NCBI GenBank assembly: GCA_947002045.1
Contig: CAMQJB010000005.1
Location: 1-64,000, forward strand
Direction: 5' to 3'
Source of the DNA: an uncultured Collinsella sp.
Lineage (GTDB): Bacteria > Actinomycetota > Coriobacteriia > Coriobacteriales > Coriobacteriaceae
DNA length: 64,000 bases
Below are positions 44,720 to 54,274 of the stretch, piece after piece. A program made the translations under genes and the position numbers. Positions within the stretch are counted from its first letter, which is position 1. Every line of letters begins with the position of its first letter. A model generated the notes under the pieces. It worked only from the letters and a program-made list of their open reading frames with translations, was not told the DNA's origin and ran no database searches.

Positions 44720-45559
44720 ATGTATAAGATCCTGGAGAAGACGCAGTTCTCGGAGAAGGTGTTCAAGTTCCGCATCGAGGCGCCCGCAATCGCCAAGCAT
44801 GCGCACGCTGGACAGTTCCTCATGGTTCGCGCCAATGAGACGGGCGAGCGTGTCCCGTTTACCCTGGCCGGCTGGAACGGTGACGAGGGCTGGGTCGAGT
44901 TCATCTTCATGGTGATCGGCAAGACCACCGAGATGCTTTCCACCTACGAGGCCGGCGAGTCGCTGCGCGACGTCGTGGGCCCGCTGGGCGTTCCCACCGA
45001 GATGGCTGAGGGCCCCTGCGCCGTCATTGGCGGCGGCGTCGGCCTGGCAATTGCCTTCCCGGTCGCCAAGCACCTGGTCGAGACCGGCCACGAGGTGCAC
45101 GCCATCATGGGCGCCCGCACCAAGGACCTCCTGCTCATGGAGGACCAGTTCCGCGAACTCCTCGACGAGGACCACATCCACATCACCACTGACGACGGTT
45201 CCTACGGCGAGCAGGGCGTTGTCACCGCTCCGCTGGAGCGCCTGCTGCAGGACAAGGCCGTGAGCCAGGTCTTCTGCGTCGGCCCCGTTCCGATGATGAA
45301 GTTCTCGACCCTCACCGCCCAGAAGTACGACACCCCCATCACCGCGTCGCTCAACCCCATCATGGTTGACGGCACCGGTATGTGCGGCTGCTGCCGCGTC
45401 GAGGTGGGCGGCGTGACCAAGTTCGCTTGCGTCGACGGCCCCGACTTCGATGCCACCCTGGTCGACTGGGATGACCTTCGTGCCCGCCAGGCCGCTTACC
45501 GTTCCGAAGAGGGCGAGTCCCTCAAGGCCTATGAGGAAAAGAGCTGCGCATGCCACTAG
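44720..45559 (+). CDS. nfnA: NADH-dependent reduced ferredoxin:NADP oxidoreductase, small subunit
   Basis: A 279-residue flavoprotein related to PyrK and the sulfide dehydrogenase small subunit. The N-terminal FAD domain (FLMVRANETGERVPFTLAGW) and the NAD domain (VIGGGVGLAIAFPVAKHLV) are followed by 2Fe-2S ligands in GTGMCGCCRVEVGGVTKFAC. With NfnB it bifurcates electrons between ferredoxin, NADH and NADPH. It overlaps nfnB by 10 bp. The adjoining Ech-type hydrogenase elsewhere in the window uses the same ferredoxin pool. GAGAGGGG precedes the start. Confidence 0.88.
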   Translation: MYKILEKTQFSEKVFKFRIEAPAIAKHAHAGQFLMVRANETGERVPFTLAGWNGDEGWVEFIFMVIGKTTEMLSTYEAGESLRDVVGPLGVPTEMAEGPCAVIGGGVGLAIAFPVAKHLVETGHEVHAIMGARTKDLLLMEDQFRELLDEDHIHITTDDGSYGEQGVVTAPLERLLQDKAVSQVFCVGPVPMMKFSTLTAQKYDTPITASLNPIMVDGTGMCGCCRVEVGGVTKFACVDGPDFDATLVDWDDLRARQAAYRSEEGESLKAYEEKSCACH

Positions 45560-46959
45560 TTAACGGTCGTTTCGTTGCCGATATGAAGTCGCCCCGCACC
45601 CCCGATAACGAGGAGCCGGCTGCCGAGCGCGCCTGCGACTTCCGCCCCGTCGACAAGGGCTTCACCGAGGAGATGGCGCTGGCCGAGGCCGAGCGCTGCC
45701 TCAACTGCAAGAAGCCGTTCTGTGTTGAGGGCTGCCCCGTCAACATCAACATCCCCCGCTTTATCGAACAGATCCGCGAGAAGGACTTCGGCGGCGCTCT
45801 CGATACCATCCGCGAGGACTCCATGCTTCCCGCCATCTGCGGCCGCGTCTGCCCGCAGGAGAACCAGTGCGAGGGCAAGTGCATCCGTGGCAAGAAGTCC
45901 GAGCCCGTGGCCATCGGCCAGCTCGAGCGCTTCCTGGGTGACCGCCCCGAGCTCGCCTCCACGCCCAAGATGGCCCCCAAGAACGGCAAGAAGGTTGCCG
46001 TCGTCGGCTCCGGCCCGTCCGGCATCACCTGCGCCGGCGAGCTCGCCCGCAACGGCTTTGACGTCACCGTCTTCGAGGCATTCTTCACCGGCGGCGGCGT
46101 GCTGGTCTACGGCATCCCCGAGTTCCGTCTGCCCAAGGCGGTCGTCAAGCGCGAGATCGACGGCCTGGAGGACATGGGCGTCAAGTTTGAGTACAACTCC
46201 GTCGTGGGCAACATGGCCACGGCCGAGGAGCTGTTCGAGCAGGGCTTCGACGCCATCTACGTGGCGACCGGCGCTGGCCTGCCCAAGTTCCTCAACGTCC
46301 CCGGCGAGAACCTGCCCAACGTCTTCTTCGCGAACGAGTACCTCACCCGCGTGAACCTGATGAAGGCCAACAAGTTCCCCGAGTACGACACCCCCACCAA
46401 GCACGGCAAGAACGTCGTCGTCTTTGGTGGCGGCAACGTGGCTATGGACGCCGTCCGTACCGCCAAGCGTCTGGGCGCCGAGCACGCCATCATCGCCTAC
46501 CGTCGTACCGAGGACGAGATGCCCTGCCGTCGCGCCGAGCTGCACCATGCCAAGGCCGAGGGCGTCGAGGTTCTGCCGCTCGTCTCCCCGCTCGAGTTTG
46601 TCGCTGGCGAGGACGGCTCCGTGTGCGCCGTCAAGGTCCAGAAGATGGAGCTCGGCGAGCCCGACGAGTCCGGTCGTCGTCGCCCGGTGCCCATCGAGGG
46701 CGCCATCGAGGAGATTCCCTGCGACGTCGCGATCTCGGCTATCGGCACCAACGCCAACCCCTTCGCAAAGAAGATCGGCGGCAAGATGGAGCTCAACAAG
46801 TGGGGCTACATCGTCGCTGACGAGGAGACCGGCCAGACCACCGATCCCCGCATCTGGGCCGGCGGCGACATCGTCACCGGTGCCGCTACGGTCATTCTGG
46901 CGATGGGCGCCGGCAAGAAGGCCGCCGCTTCCATCACCAAGAGCCTGCTGGGCGAGTAA
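45550..46959 (+). CDS. nfnB: NADH-dependent reduced ferredoxin:NADP oxidoreductase, large subunit
   Basis: A 469-residue subunit of the glutamate-synthase-small-chain/Nfn family. Two 4Fe-4S cluster regions are visible, RCLNCKKPFCVEGCPVNI and CGRVCPQENQCEGKCIRG. An FAD fold (VVGSGPSGITCAGELARNG), an NADPH fold (VFGGGNVAMDAVRTAKRLG) and the closing motif WAGGDIVTGAATVILAMGAG complete it. Pairing with the PyrK-like NfnA, rather than with a glutamate synthase large chain, indicates Nfn and not GltD. A terminator follows 30 bp later. Confidence 0.9.
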   Translation: MPLVNGRFVADMKSPRTPDNEEPAAERACDFRPVDKGFTEEMALAEAERCLNCKKPFCVEGCPVNINIPRFIEQIREKDFGGALDTIREDSMLPAICGRVCPQENQCEGKCIRGKKSEPVAIGQLERFLGDRPELASTPKMAPKNGKKVAVVGSGPSGITCAGELARNGFDVTVFEAFFTGGGVLVYGIPEFRLPKAVVKREIDGLEDMGVKFEYNSVVGNMATAEELFEQGFDAIYVATGAGLPKFLNVPGENLPNVFFANEYLTRVNLMKANKFPEYDTPTKHGKNVVVFGGGNVAMDAVRTAKRLGAEHAIIAYRRTEDEMPCRRAELHHAKAEGVEVLPLVSPLEFVAGEDGSVCAVKVQKMELGEPDESGRRRPVPIEGAIEEIPCDVAISAIGTNANPFAKKIGGKMELNKWGYIVADEETGQTTDPRIWAGGDIVTGAATVILAMGAGKKAAASITKSLLGE

Positions 46960-46987
46960 TCACCCACAGCGCTAGCCATCAAACGGC

Positions 46988-47026
46988 AAAGTCCCCGTCG
47001 AGCACACGCCCGGCGGGGACTTTTTC
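46988..47026 (+). terminator. Rho-independent terminator after nfnB
   Basis: AAAGTCCCCG pairs with CGGGGACTTT (one internal mismatch region) over about 14 nt, followed by TTTCT. It lies about 30 bp after the stop. Confidence 0.75.
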
Positions 47027-47040
47027 TATGCCGGCCGCCC

Positions 47041-47079
47041 AAACCACCACAAAGGGGACAGGCACCTTTGTGGTGGTTT
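47041..47079. repeat. GGGGACAG hairpin (perfect 15-bp stem)
   Basis: AAACCACCACAAAGG and CCTTTGTGGTGGTTT are perfectly complementary around the 9-nt loop GGACAGGCA. Near-identical hairpins occur at 54043-54079 and 57895-57935, and a rearranged copy at 56284-56338. It lies between convergent nfnB and the large surface protein gene, next to an 80-bp-period array. Confidence 0.8.
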
Positions 47080-47100
47080 GGGGCCTGGTCGGTCGTTTTG

Positions 47101-47316
47101 TCTCAATCTGTAACACCTGGAGCCCGTTGAGCCTTGTAGTTGTTACAGATCGAGATCTTGCGCCAGCCGCCTCCGCTTTGCCTCAATCTGTAACAGTTAG
47201 AGACCAAATTCCCCGCTACGTGTTACAGATCGAGACATTAGATTGGCGGCCGAGCAGTTCATCTCAATCTGTAACATCTAGAGCCGTTTTGGGCAGCTTG
47301 GTGTTACAGATTGAGA
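47101..47316. repeat. Three-unit array of the 80-bp palindrome family
   Basis: Units start at 47101, 47181 and 47262. Arms are TCTCAATCTGTAACA and TGTTACAGATCGAGA with variants, with 25-nt loops. The same family forms six units at 31334 and two at 54102. The array ends 38 bp after the stop of the 2,194-residue surface protein, which reads toward it. Confidence 0.9.
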
Positions 47317-47353
47317 TCTTGCAAAAGCCGAGAATGGGCGTTGTCGCCAAAAC

Positions 47354-50300
47354 CTAACGCTTGCGACGCTTGGTCGCGGCGATGCCGGCCGCGGCAACGG
47401 TTGCGCCGGCGATGCCCAAGGCGGCGACCGTCATCGCGGTGGAGTCACCCGTGCTGGCGAGCTCCGTGCCGCCGGACTTCTTGCCGTTCTTGCCCTTACC
47501 CTTGGACTTGTTCGTCGTCACCGTGGTCGTCGTCGAAGTCGAACCGCCCGCAGGTACCCCGGTGCCGCCAGAGCCATCCGCACCGCCGCCCTGCTCGCCG
47601 TCGCCAGGCGTCGGGTCCGGATCGGGCGTCGGCTCAGGCACCGCCTCATCGGTCACCGTAATCGTAATGTTCAGACGCTCGGAATACTCGCTGTACGACA
47701 TGCCAGGGCGCTGTGCCGCAATGCGCACATACATGTTGCTATCGAGCGCAATGGGCTCGGTGTACTTTACACGGCCTTCGTCACGGCAGGGGCAGGTGTC
47801 GTTGGTGGTGTACCAAATCGTCGCGCCATCCTCGGCAGAAAGCTCCAGCTTCGTGCCCTTGGGCACCGTAATGTAGTTCTCCTTGGGCGACCATGCACCA
47901 AACGTCGTCGCACCAAACGTCGCCACCGGTCGCGCCGGTCGCACTGCCTCGGCAGACACGCGAACGTCGACCTGCTTGGACAGCGCCGTGCCGCCCACCG
48001 CCGCCGTCAACGTCGTCAAACCGGGCAGAGCACCATGCAGCACAAACGTCGCCGCACCGTCCTCGCCCGTCACGGCCTGGGTGGCATCGACAGAGCAGAT
48101 AGCCGAGGACTCCAGCCCAACACTAACCTTGGCGCCCGCAAACGGCTTGCCCGCCTTATCGGTCACGTGCGCCACCAGCTCAAAGTCACTGCCATCAAGC
48201 ATGGTCACGGCCTGCTCCACGTTGAGTTTGAGCTTGTCGGCACGAACGCCCACGACAAGCTCGCCACTTGCCCAGCGCGCCATGGCCGTGCCGGCGTAGT
48301 TGCGAGCACCGTCGAGCTCAAACGCCACCGTCGAGCCCGCCTCACGCGCATCGGCATAGCGAATACGCAGCACGCGCGATAGCGGCTTGCCATTGGGATC
48401 GTCCTGTTTGTCGAGCCACGTATACGTCACGTCGCCTAAGCCCTGCGCGCACAATGCGACCAGGGCATCGTCGCTCGCATCCATATACTGCGCAAACTCA
48501 ACCTCGATGCAATCGGTATAGGCATGGGCCGAGGCCACCTCGGGCGCCGCCGTCGACACCAAGCCAATGTTCACCTCAGTCTGAATCGGCGGCACGCGCA
48601 GCCAAGCCGAACGCGCCTCCTCATACCCGTCCTTGGTCACGCGCACCTGATACCAGCCGGTCGGCGTATTCCAGTTGTACGCACCGTCCGCACCCGTTGC
48701 AAGCGGATTGTCCTGCTCATACTCCTCGGCATCCCAACGCACCGCATTGGTACCGGCCGCATCGTCGGCGCTCCACAGCTCAACCGTCGCGCCTTCAACC
48801 GTATTGGACAGCAGGCCCTCGTACACCACGCCCGCAGGGTCGGGTGCAGCCTTGGCAGCCACATTGCGATAACGCGCCTCAAAAATCGACTGCATCTTCT
48901 CGTCCGAGATCAAGCCGTCCTTGTTGGCCTTGTAGACCTCGGCATCGGTCAGCTCGCCCCAGTTGACCGTAATACGATTCTGGCACGCGCGCTCCACCTG
49001 CTCGCAGGCAACATCATAGGCGCATTCGGCATTGGTCAGCTTAATCGCGCGCTCCGAACCTACGCTGGTCGAAGCCGCGTCATAGGCAGCGCCCACCACG
49101 GTACCCGCCGAACCGGCCGTCAGCACGCCGGCGATTGTCATAATGGAGCCCACTGCCACATCGGTGCTGTCGTGGCAGAGCTGGCGATACAGCAGATCCT
49201 CAAACGCACGCGCCTTCTCCATGGCGTCGCGCAGCGCGTAAATGCACTTCCAGTCGTCCTCGGTCTTCTCGGGCTTGGCAAGCAAGCGCGTATGCTGAAG
49301 CTCATAGCCCTCGCGCTCGCCCTTCACCTTCTGCATACGGACGTTCACGTTCTCCCAGTTCTTGCTGGCATCGTTCACGCCGTAAATGCCGGTAAAGATG
49401 CCGATGCCCTGGGTCGCCGCGGGAAACGCCTGGCCGGCCGCCTTCCACGCATCGGTCTTAAAGACCTGTCCGAACATCTCGCACTCGATCTTATAGCTCT
49501 TGAGCGAACGGATCGTGCGGATGAGCTTCATATGGGCGCTCACGTCGCCGTTGCGCTTCCAGGCCATGAGCCATCCGCGCACCTTGGAGTTGTTGAGGCT
49601 ATGGACCACATTCCAGTTGTCGTACAGGTCGTCCAGAATGTCGCACTGCATGGCGATCGAGTTAAACAGAAGCGCCTGGTTCTTGTTGTTATTGGAGTTC
49701 TCGATAAATTCCGACTCGATATAGGCCGTCTGCTCGCCATCGGGCGCGGCGACCTTAAAGCCCTTGACGGTATCGTCGTCAGCCGCCTTGTAGCTCAATG
49801 AGCTGCCGAGCGCCTGGCCCAAATCGTTAAACCCGCTCGTCGACTGGCCGTTGTACTCGCTGGCCTTAATGCCCGCACACTTGTTGAGCGCCGCAGCAGT
49901 TGCGTCATTCCAGCTTCCGTATTGGTTGAGCCGGCCGATACCCATCGACTGGCCCACCAGATCCTCGGCCTGCTGGGCAATAAACTCCGCTCGCGATGCA
50001 TGGTCGACGAGCTCCTTGATGGCGGCCGCATCCGCAGCGTTCGCTCCCTGGGCCGCCGCGAGTTCCTGATACCAATCCTCGCTGGTGCCGTAAGCATCCT
50101 CAAAGATCATCTTGTCCACATTGACGCCATAGCTGTCGCCCTGCTGGGTCAGCAGCGCCGACGACCCGCCGACCGCGGCCTTGAGCTCAGCCGCAAACTG
50201 CGCGGCCTCGTCGTTGCCAGCACCATCACCCTCGCCGTCGCTGGCGGCAGGGGCGCGACGAGCCTTACGCGCAGCTCCACCTTGGGCTTCATCCTCTTTA

Positions 50301-53300
50301 CCGTCCTTGTCCTCTTCGGCAAACGCATCGGCGACCATCTGGTCAATCGCGTCGTTAAAGGCCTCGTCGACATCATTAAACGAGTTATCCATCATATACT
50401 CGTGCCACTGCTGCACGGCATTCGAGAACTCCTGCTGGCGCTCCTCGGCCGCGGCGGAATGCTTTTTGGCCGAAGCTTTGGCGTCAAAACTCAGCATGAT
50501 CATAAGCTGGGCATTGGAGATGCGGTAGGTCTGCGGCATAAAGATTTGCTCAAAGTTGCCGCAGTTCACATAGGTCGAGTCATTCGCCTTGTTAAACTCA
50601 TTAAGCAGCTTAAGGTAACCCTCGTCCACATACTCCGCCGCATAGCGCACGCGGGTGCCCTCGCGCGACTTTTGAGTCAGAGGAATCGTCACCGTCTTGC
50701 CATCCACGCAGTCCACGTACAGGTCGAGCGTGTCGGCGGCCTCTTCGTTTCCCACCTCGAGCGTGATGTCAAAGGTCCAGTAGGCATTCTTCTTTTGTGG
50801 CAGATGATGGAAGGTCCACAGGCCCTTGCCGGTGTCCTTGCCGTCCTTGACCAGGTTTTGCGTACCGCCACGATACGTCACATCAAAGTTCCAGACCGAA
50901 GCACGCGGAACATAGCGCACATAATTGCGAGCCGTCACCTCTGCGGCAGCGGCGGCGACATCGGTCGAGCCCACGCGCGCTTCGAGCGTCACACGCTCGG
51001 CGGCAAGCGTATCCTGCGGCAGTTCGTATTCAATCTTGGCACGGCCGAGTTTATTGGTCTTGCCGGTGTACTTTGCAGCCGACGAGCCCGTCCCCACGGT
51101 GAGCTGCACGCTCTTGCCCGGCGCTGCATAAACGTAGGCCACATTGCCCAGCAGGCTGTGAACGTCGGTGTTGTCGACCTCGATGCGCGATCCGCTAACC
51201 TCAAGCGTCGTGCTTCCCAGCGGCAATGTCACCTCGCCCAGCGTAATAAGCGGCGAGACGGCATAGATGCCCGCGGCCTTAGGCTTAAAGCGCACAAACA
51301 CATCGGCGCCCGCACTCTTTTTCATATCGAGAACGAGGTTGTCGCCCTCCCAAGTTGTGCCAGCCCACATGGCATCGGAGCTGGCGCCGGCTTCGCGAGC
51401 GCCTGCGGACACATCCTCGACGGCATCCTTGGCCAGCGGAATCTCAATCTTGGCAGCCTGGCTGTCCTTGAGCTCGTAATGAATGCGCAGCTCGGTCTCC
51501 ACGCCAACGACCGCGGACGAATCAGCGATAACCGAGCCCGCCGTCAGCCCGCGCTCGGCACGATACGTCTCCACGTCAAACGTGGGAACGTCGAGCGTCA
51601 CGTCGAGCTGTTTGCCGTCCTCGATCTTCACCTGCTTTTGCGCGATATGCTTACCCACGGTCAGCCCTAGGCGGCTAAACGTGGAATAGCTCGTTGCTTG
51701 GATGTCGTAGCTCGTCTTGTTAAAGGCGACGATGGTGTACGAACCGGCCTTAAGGCGCGGCGTCTCGGCCTTCATGATAGGCGTGGTGCCATCGTCTTCG
51801 TAACCCATCAAATAGGTGACACCGTCGGCAACTAGCTTGCCGTCGGACGTACGGAACACCAGCACGCGGTTAGCGCCCTGGTAGTCGCCCTTGGTCGCGA
51901 CCGTCGCCGTGCCCCAGGGCTTCAAGTCGATATCGACCTTGCCGGCCGAGGGCTTCACCGTCGCCGTCGCCCCACCCAGCTTGAGGCTGTCTTTGGGCTC
52001 GAGCGTTATCTCCAGATCCTGGTCCGCGTCGGCAATGGCCTGCGACACCACGAGCGCTGTGCCCTGGATACGGAAGTCGTTTTCCTTGTCACCCTTGGCA
52101 GGCTTAAGCGTCTTGCCGCCGCTCTTCACCGTCAGATCGATGCTATCGAGACTATCGAGCTCGATGCGTTCGGTCTTATCCTGGCCCACAATCGGTTCAA
52201 GATAGCCCACGTTGAGCTCAATCGCGCGCGAGGCCGGAATCTTGGTAAAGTCCTCCGCCTTAATCTCTCCGATATTCCATGTGCCCGTCATCTGGTCGCC
52301 CGGGCGAGCGAGCACCATGTCATAGTAACCGCTGAGCGAAATGCGCAGCGTTGCTGCCGTCTTGGAGAGAGCGTCCGCTGTAAAGCTGCCGTCATCGCCA
52401 ACCGCCAGCGGCGTGGACTGCCCCGCCTGCACGAGCACGGCCGCCGCGCCCTGGGGAAGTTTGCCCGTCACCTGGGCCGCCTCGCCCATCCACTCAAACG
52501 TGTAGGCAGGCTTCGAGGAATCGACGGAGTCCTTGCGATCGGCCACGGCATCGGCAAGCTTTTTGACCATCGAGGGGTTGCCAGCCGAATCGGTCGCATA
52601 GGCATAGATGGTCTGGCCTTCACTAAAGGGAATCGCATACGTTACGCCATCGATTGTCACGCGCTCATTATAGTCGCCCGGATAGCCCGCCTCACCAAAC
52701 TGAAGATCGGGGTTCATCACGCGCAGGGCAACGGCATTATGGTTCGTCTCGTTTCCGTATCTCGTGTTCTCAAAAGCTCCCCACTCTATCATTTCCACGC
52801 TTTTGGGTAGCACAATCTCTTTGCCGGCAACCGCAGGATCAAGAGAGGCGAACGCGAGCGCCCCGATATATTTAACGCCGTCGCCGATCGTCACCGACGA
52901 CACATGCGAGCACCCGTCAAAGGCATTGCGCTCAATCCGCTCCACCGTGCCCGGCACATTGATCTGCGTAAAGGTGAGCACTGTTGTGTCCGAGACATAG
53001 AACTGTGGCACGCCGCAATAGGCGAATGCAAGATAGTCGATAGTTTTGACCGAAGTCGGCAGCGTTGCCACCACCTTGTCGTCAAGTTGTTCACATTCCT
53101 TAAAGGCCTGCTCGGGAATCGTGGTAAAGGCCGCGTTGTTGGGCCAGGTTACCGTTTGGAGCGTCTTGCTTTTGTAGAATGCATAGCTCTTGAGCTCCTC
53201 GACCGAATCGGGCAGTGCGATCTCTTTGATGCTGCTGCCGCCCAAGCCTCCAACCGAGCGGACATGCGAATTAGGGGCGAAGGTGATCGATGTGAGCGCA

Positions 53301-53938
53301 GCGCTTCCCATACCCGTAAGGCTTACGACATTTTTGTCGTCGATGGTCGAGGGCACCTCCAACGTGGTAATGCCCGCGTCGCCATACTCGATAGAAATTT
53401 CGTTGGTGAGGCTATCAATCGAGAAGTAGTACTGCGCGGGGGTCTGCTCGCCGGCCACGTAGCCATCGTCGTATTCGTCCTTTACGCCCGTGGCGCCCTT
53501 CGAGGTCATCCAGAGCCCAAGATCCTCATTCCAGGTTGCTTCGGCTTCGGCGGTCTCCTCCTGCTTCTGCTGTTCGGCGAGCTCCTTGCCCTCGACAAGA
53601 TCGGTGGCAAGCGTGGCCACGGGCGTGCTCTCGGTCTGCCCAGCGCCCGTCAGGCCTGCCGCCGATGCAATCTCGGAGTCCGGGGGCGTAGGGGTGTCAC
53701 CGGTATCGAGCACTGTGGGGTCGGCAGCGCCGGCATCGGGCGCGGCGTCGGCGGCATCGGGCGCGGGGTCGGCGGCGTCGGCATCGGCTGCTTGGCCGTT
53801 ATCCGTCTGCACAAAAGTGCCGTCGGTGTTGAGGGCCTCAGCAAACGCGCCCGCGGGAAACGAACCCGTCACCATCGCGAGGGTCACCGTGGCAACAGTC
53901 AGCCGTCGGCAAAGCGCTCGAGCAGTAGTCCACCTCAT
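47354..53938 (-). CDS. LAxTG-anchored surface protein with leucine-rich repeats (2,194 aa)
   Basis: Signal peptide about residues 1-33 (RRLTVATVTLAMVTG, cleaved near AFA-EAL). An acidic low-complexity stretch is followed by BspA-type leucine-rich repeats (about 200-400, VPSTIDDKNVVSLTG, FKECEQLDD and similar). A long central part of unknown fold follows. Then come a carboxypeptidase-regulatory-like segment (VEGATVELWSADDA), a Big-like Ig domain (DKAGKPFAGAKVSVGL) and a chitobiase-like domain near residue 2050. The C-terminus has the sortase signal LASTG (2160-2164), a hydrophobic helix and KRRKR. LAxTG suggests a class E-like sortase; none is encoded here. ATG 53938 is preceded by GGAAAGGA. 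Likely adhesin. Confidence 0.85.
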   Translation of the reverse strand: MRWTTARALCRRLTVATVTLAMVTGSFPAGAFAEALNTDGTFVQTDNGQAADADAADPAPDAADAAPDAGAADPTVLDTGDTPTPPDSEIASAAGLTGAGQTESTPVATLATDLVEGKELAEQQKQEETAEAEATWNEDLGLWMTSKGATGVKDEYDDGYVAGEQTPAQYYFSIDSLTNEISIEYGDAGITTLEVPSTIDDKNVVSLTGMGSAALTSITFAPNSHVRSVGGLGGSSIKEIALPDSVEELKSYAFYKSKTLQTVTWPNNAAFTTIPEQAFKECEQLDDKVVATLPTSVKTIDYLAFAYCGVPQFYVSDTTVLTFTQINVPGTVERIERNAFDGCSHVSSVTIGDGVKYIGALAFASLDPAVAGKEIVLPKSVEMIEWGAFENTRYGNETNHNAVALRVMNPDLQFGEAGYPGDYNERVTIDGVTYAIPFSEGQTIYAYATDSAGNPSMVKKLADAVADRKDSVDSSKPAYTFEWMGEAAQVTGKLPQGAAAVLVQAGQSTPLAVGDDGSFTADALSKTAATLRISLSGYYDMVLARPGDQMTGTWNIGEIKAEDFTKIPASRAIELNVGYLEPIVGQDKTERIELDSLDSIDLTVKSGGKTLKPAKGDKENDFRIQGTALVVSQAIADADQDLEITLEPKDSLKLGGATATVKPSAGKVDIDLKPWGTATVATKGDYQGANRVLVFRTSDGKLVADGVTYLMGYEDDGTTPIMKAETPRLKAGSYTIVAFNKTSYDIQATSYSTFSRLGLTVGKHIAQKQVKIEDGKQLDVTLDVPTFDVETYRAERGLTAGSVIADSSAVVGVETELRIHYELKDSQAAKIEIPLAKDAVEDVSAGAREAGASSDAMWAGTTWEGDNLVLDMKKSAGADVFVRFKPKAAGIYAVSPLITLGEVTLPLGSTTLEVSGSRIEVDNTDVHSLLGNVAYVYAAPGKSVQLTVGTGSSAAKYTGKTNKLGRAKIEYELPQDTLAAERVTLEARVGSTDVAAAAAEVTARNYVRYVPRASVWNFDVTYRGGTQNLVKDGKDTGKGLWTFHHLPQKKNAYWTFDITLEVGNEEAADTLDLYVDCVDGKTVTIPLTQKSREGTRVRYAAEYVDEGYLKLLNEFNKANDSTYVNCGNFEQIFMPQTYRISNAQLMIMLSFDAKASAKKHSAAAEERQQEFSNAVQQWHEYMMDNSFNDVDEAFNDAIDQMVADAFAEEDKDGKEDEAQGGAARKARRAPAASDGEGDGAGNDEAAQFAAELKAAVGGSSALLTQQGDSYGVNVDKMIFEDAYGTSEDWYQELAAAQGANAADAAAIKELVDHASRAEFIAQQAEDLVGQSMGIGRLNQYGSWNDATAAALNKCAGIKASEYNGQSTSGFNDLGQALGSSLSYKAADDDTVKGFKVAAPDGEQTAYIESEFIENSNNNKNQALLFNSIAMQCDILDDLYDNWNVVHSLNNSKVRGWLMAWKRNGDVSAHMKLIRTIRSLKSYKIECEMFGQVFKTDAWKAAGQAFPAATQGIGIFTGIYGVNDASKNWENVNVRMQKVKGEREGYELQHTRLLAKPEKTEDDWKCIYALRDAMEKARAFEDLLYRQLCHDSTDVAVGSIMTIAGVLTAGSAGTVVGAAYDAASTSVGSERAIKLTNAECAYDVACEQVERACQNRITVNWGELTDAEVYKANKDGLISDEKMQSIFEARYRNVAAKAAPDPAGVVYEGLLSNTVEGATVELWSADDAAGTNAVRWDAEEYEQDNPLATGADGAYNWNTPTGWYQVRVTKDGYEEARSAWLRVPPIQTEVNIGLVSTAAPEVASAHAYTDCIEVEFAQYMDASDDALVALCAQGLGDVTYTWLDKQDDPNGKPLSRVLRIRYADAREAGSTVAFELDGARNYAGTAMARWASGELVVGVRADKLKLNVEQAVTMLDGSDFELVAHVTDKAGKPFAGAKVSVGLESSAICSVDATQAVTGEDGAATFVLHGALPGLTTLTAAVGGTALSKQVDVRVSAEAVRPARPVATFGATTFGAWSPKENYITVPKGTKLELSAEDGATIWYTTNDTCPCRDEGRVKYTEPIALDSNMYVRIAAQRPGMSYSEYSERLNITITVTDEAVPEPTPDPDPTPGDGEQGGGADGSGGTGVPAGGSTSTTTTVTTNKSKGKGKNGKKSGGTELASTGDSTAMTVAALGIAGATVAAAGIAATKRRKR

Positions 53939-54000
53939 GGTCGTTCCTTTCCTGCAAACCAAAAGTCATCCAGCGTAATCGTTGTTCAAAAACAAAGCGA

Positions 54001-54044
54001 ACGGTAGGTTCATATATACGAACCTACCGTTCTACCTGCGCAAA
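54001..54044 (-). promoter_or_regulatory. Hairpin plus CGCAGGTAGA core upstream of the 2,194-aa surface protein
   Basis: ACGGTAGGTTC and GAACCTACCGT (54001-54030) form an 11-bp stem with an 8-nt loop. Directly upstream on the minus strand is TTTGCGCAGGTAGA (54031-54044). The block lies 63-106 bp before the start codon. The same order (motif, then hairpin) is seen at 56355-56395. Confidence 0.55.
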
Positions 54045-54079
54045 CCACCGCAAAGGGGACAGGCACCTTTGCGGTGGTT
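54043..54079. repeat. GGGGACAG hairpin, copy beside the two-unit array
   Basis: AACCACCGCAAAGG and CCTTTGCGGTGGTT form a 14-bp stem around GGACAGGCA. Relative to 47041-47079 the stem has A-to-G and matching T-to-C changes that keep pairing. Confidence 0.8.
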
Positions 54080-54101
54080 CTGGACTCGGCCGGCCAGTTT
54101 G

Positions 54102-54237
54102 TCTCGATCTGTAACAGTTAGAGGTCAAATTCCCCGCCTGGTGTTACAGATCGAGACATTAGATTGGCGGCCATTCGGTTCATCTCAATCTGTAACATCT
54201 AGGGCCGTTTTGACTGGCTTGGTGTTACAGATTGAGA
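54102..54237. repeat. Two-unit array of the 80-bp palindrome family
   Basis: Units start at 54102 and 54183 (81 bp). They match, loop and spacer included, the second and third units of the 47101 array (for example loop GTTAGAGGTCAAATTCCCCG and spacer ATTAGATTGGCGGCC). It lies 38 bp beyond the stop of the 660-residue surface protein. Confidence 0.9.
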
Positions 54238-54274
54238 TTTTGCTAAAGCCGAGGATGGGCGCCGCCGCCAAAAC

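Larger units (their letters stand above)
53939..54274. other. 336-bp intergenic region with motif, hairpins and repeat array
   Basis: No coding content. In order: the upstream region of the 2,194-residue protein with a hairpin (54001-54030), the CGCAGGTAGA core (54031-54040, minus strand), a GGGGACAG hairpin (54043-54079), a two-unit 80-bp array (54102-54237) and the 3' flank of the next surface gene. Confidence 0.75.

Noticed and set aside
45550..46959. Glutamate synthase small subunit
   Set aside because: The family is shared, but the overlap with a PyrK-like partner and the absence of a large GltB subunit point to NfnB.
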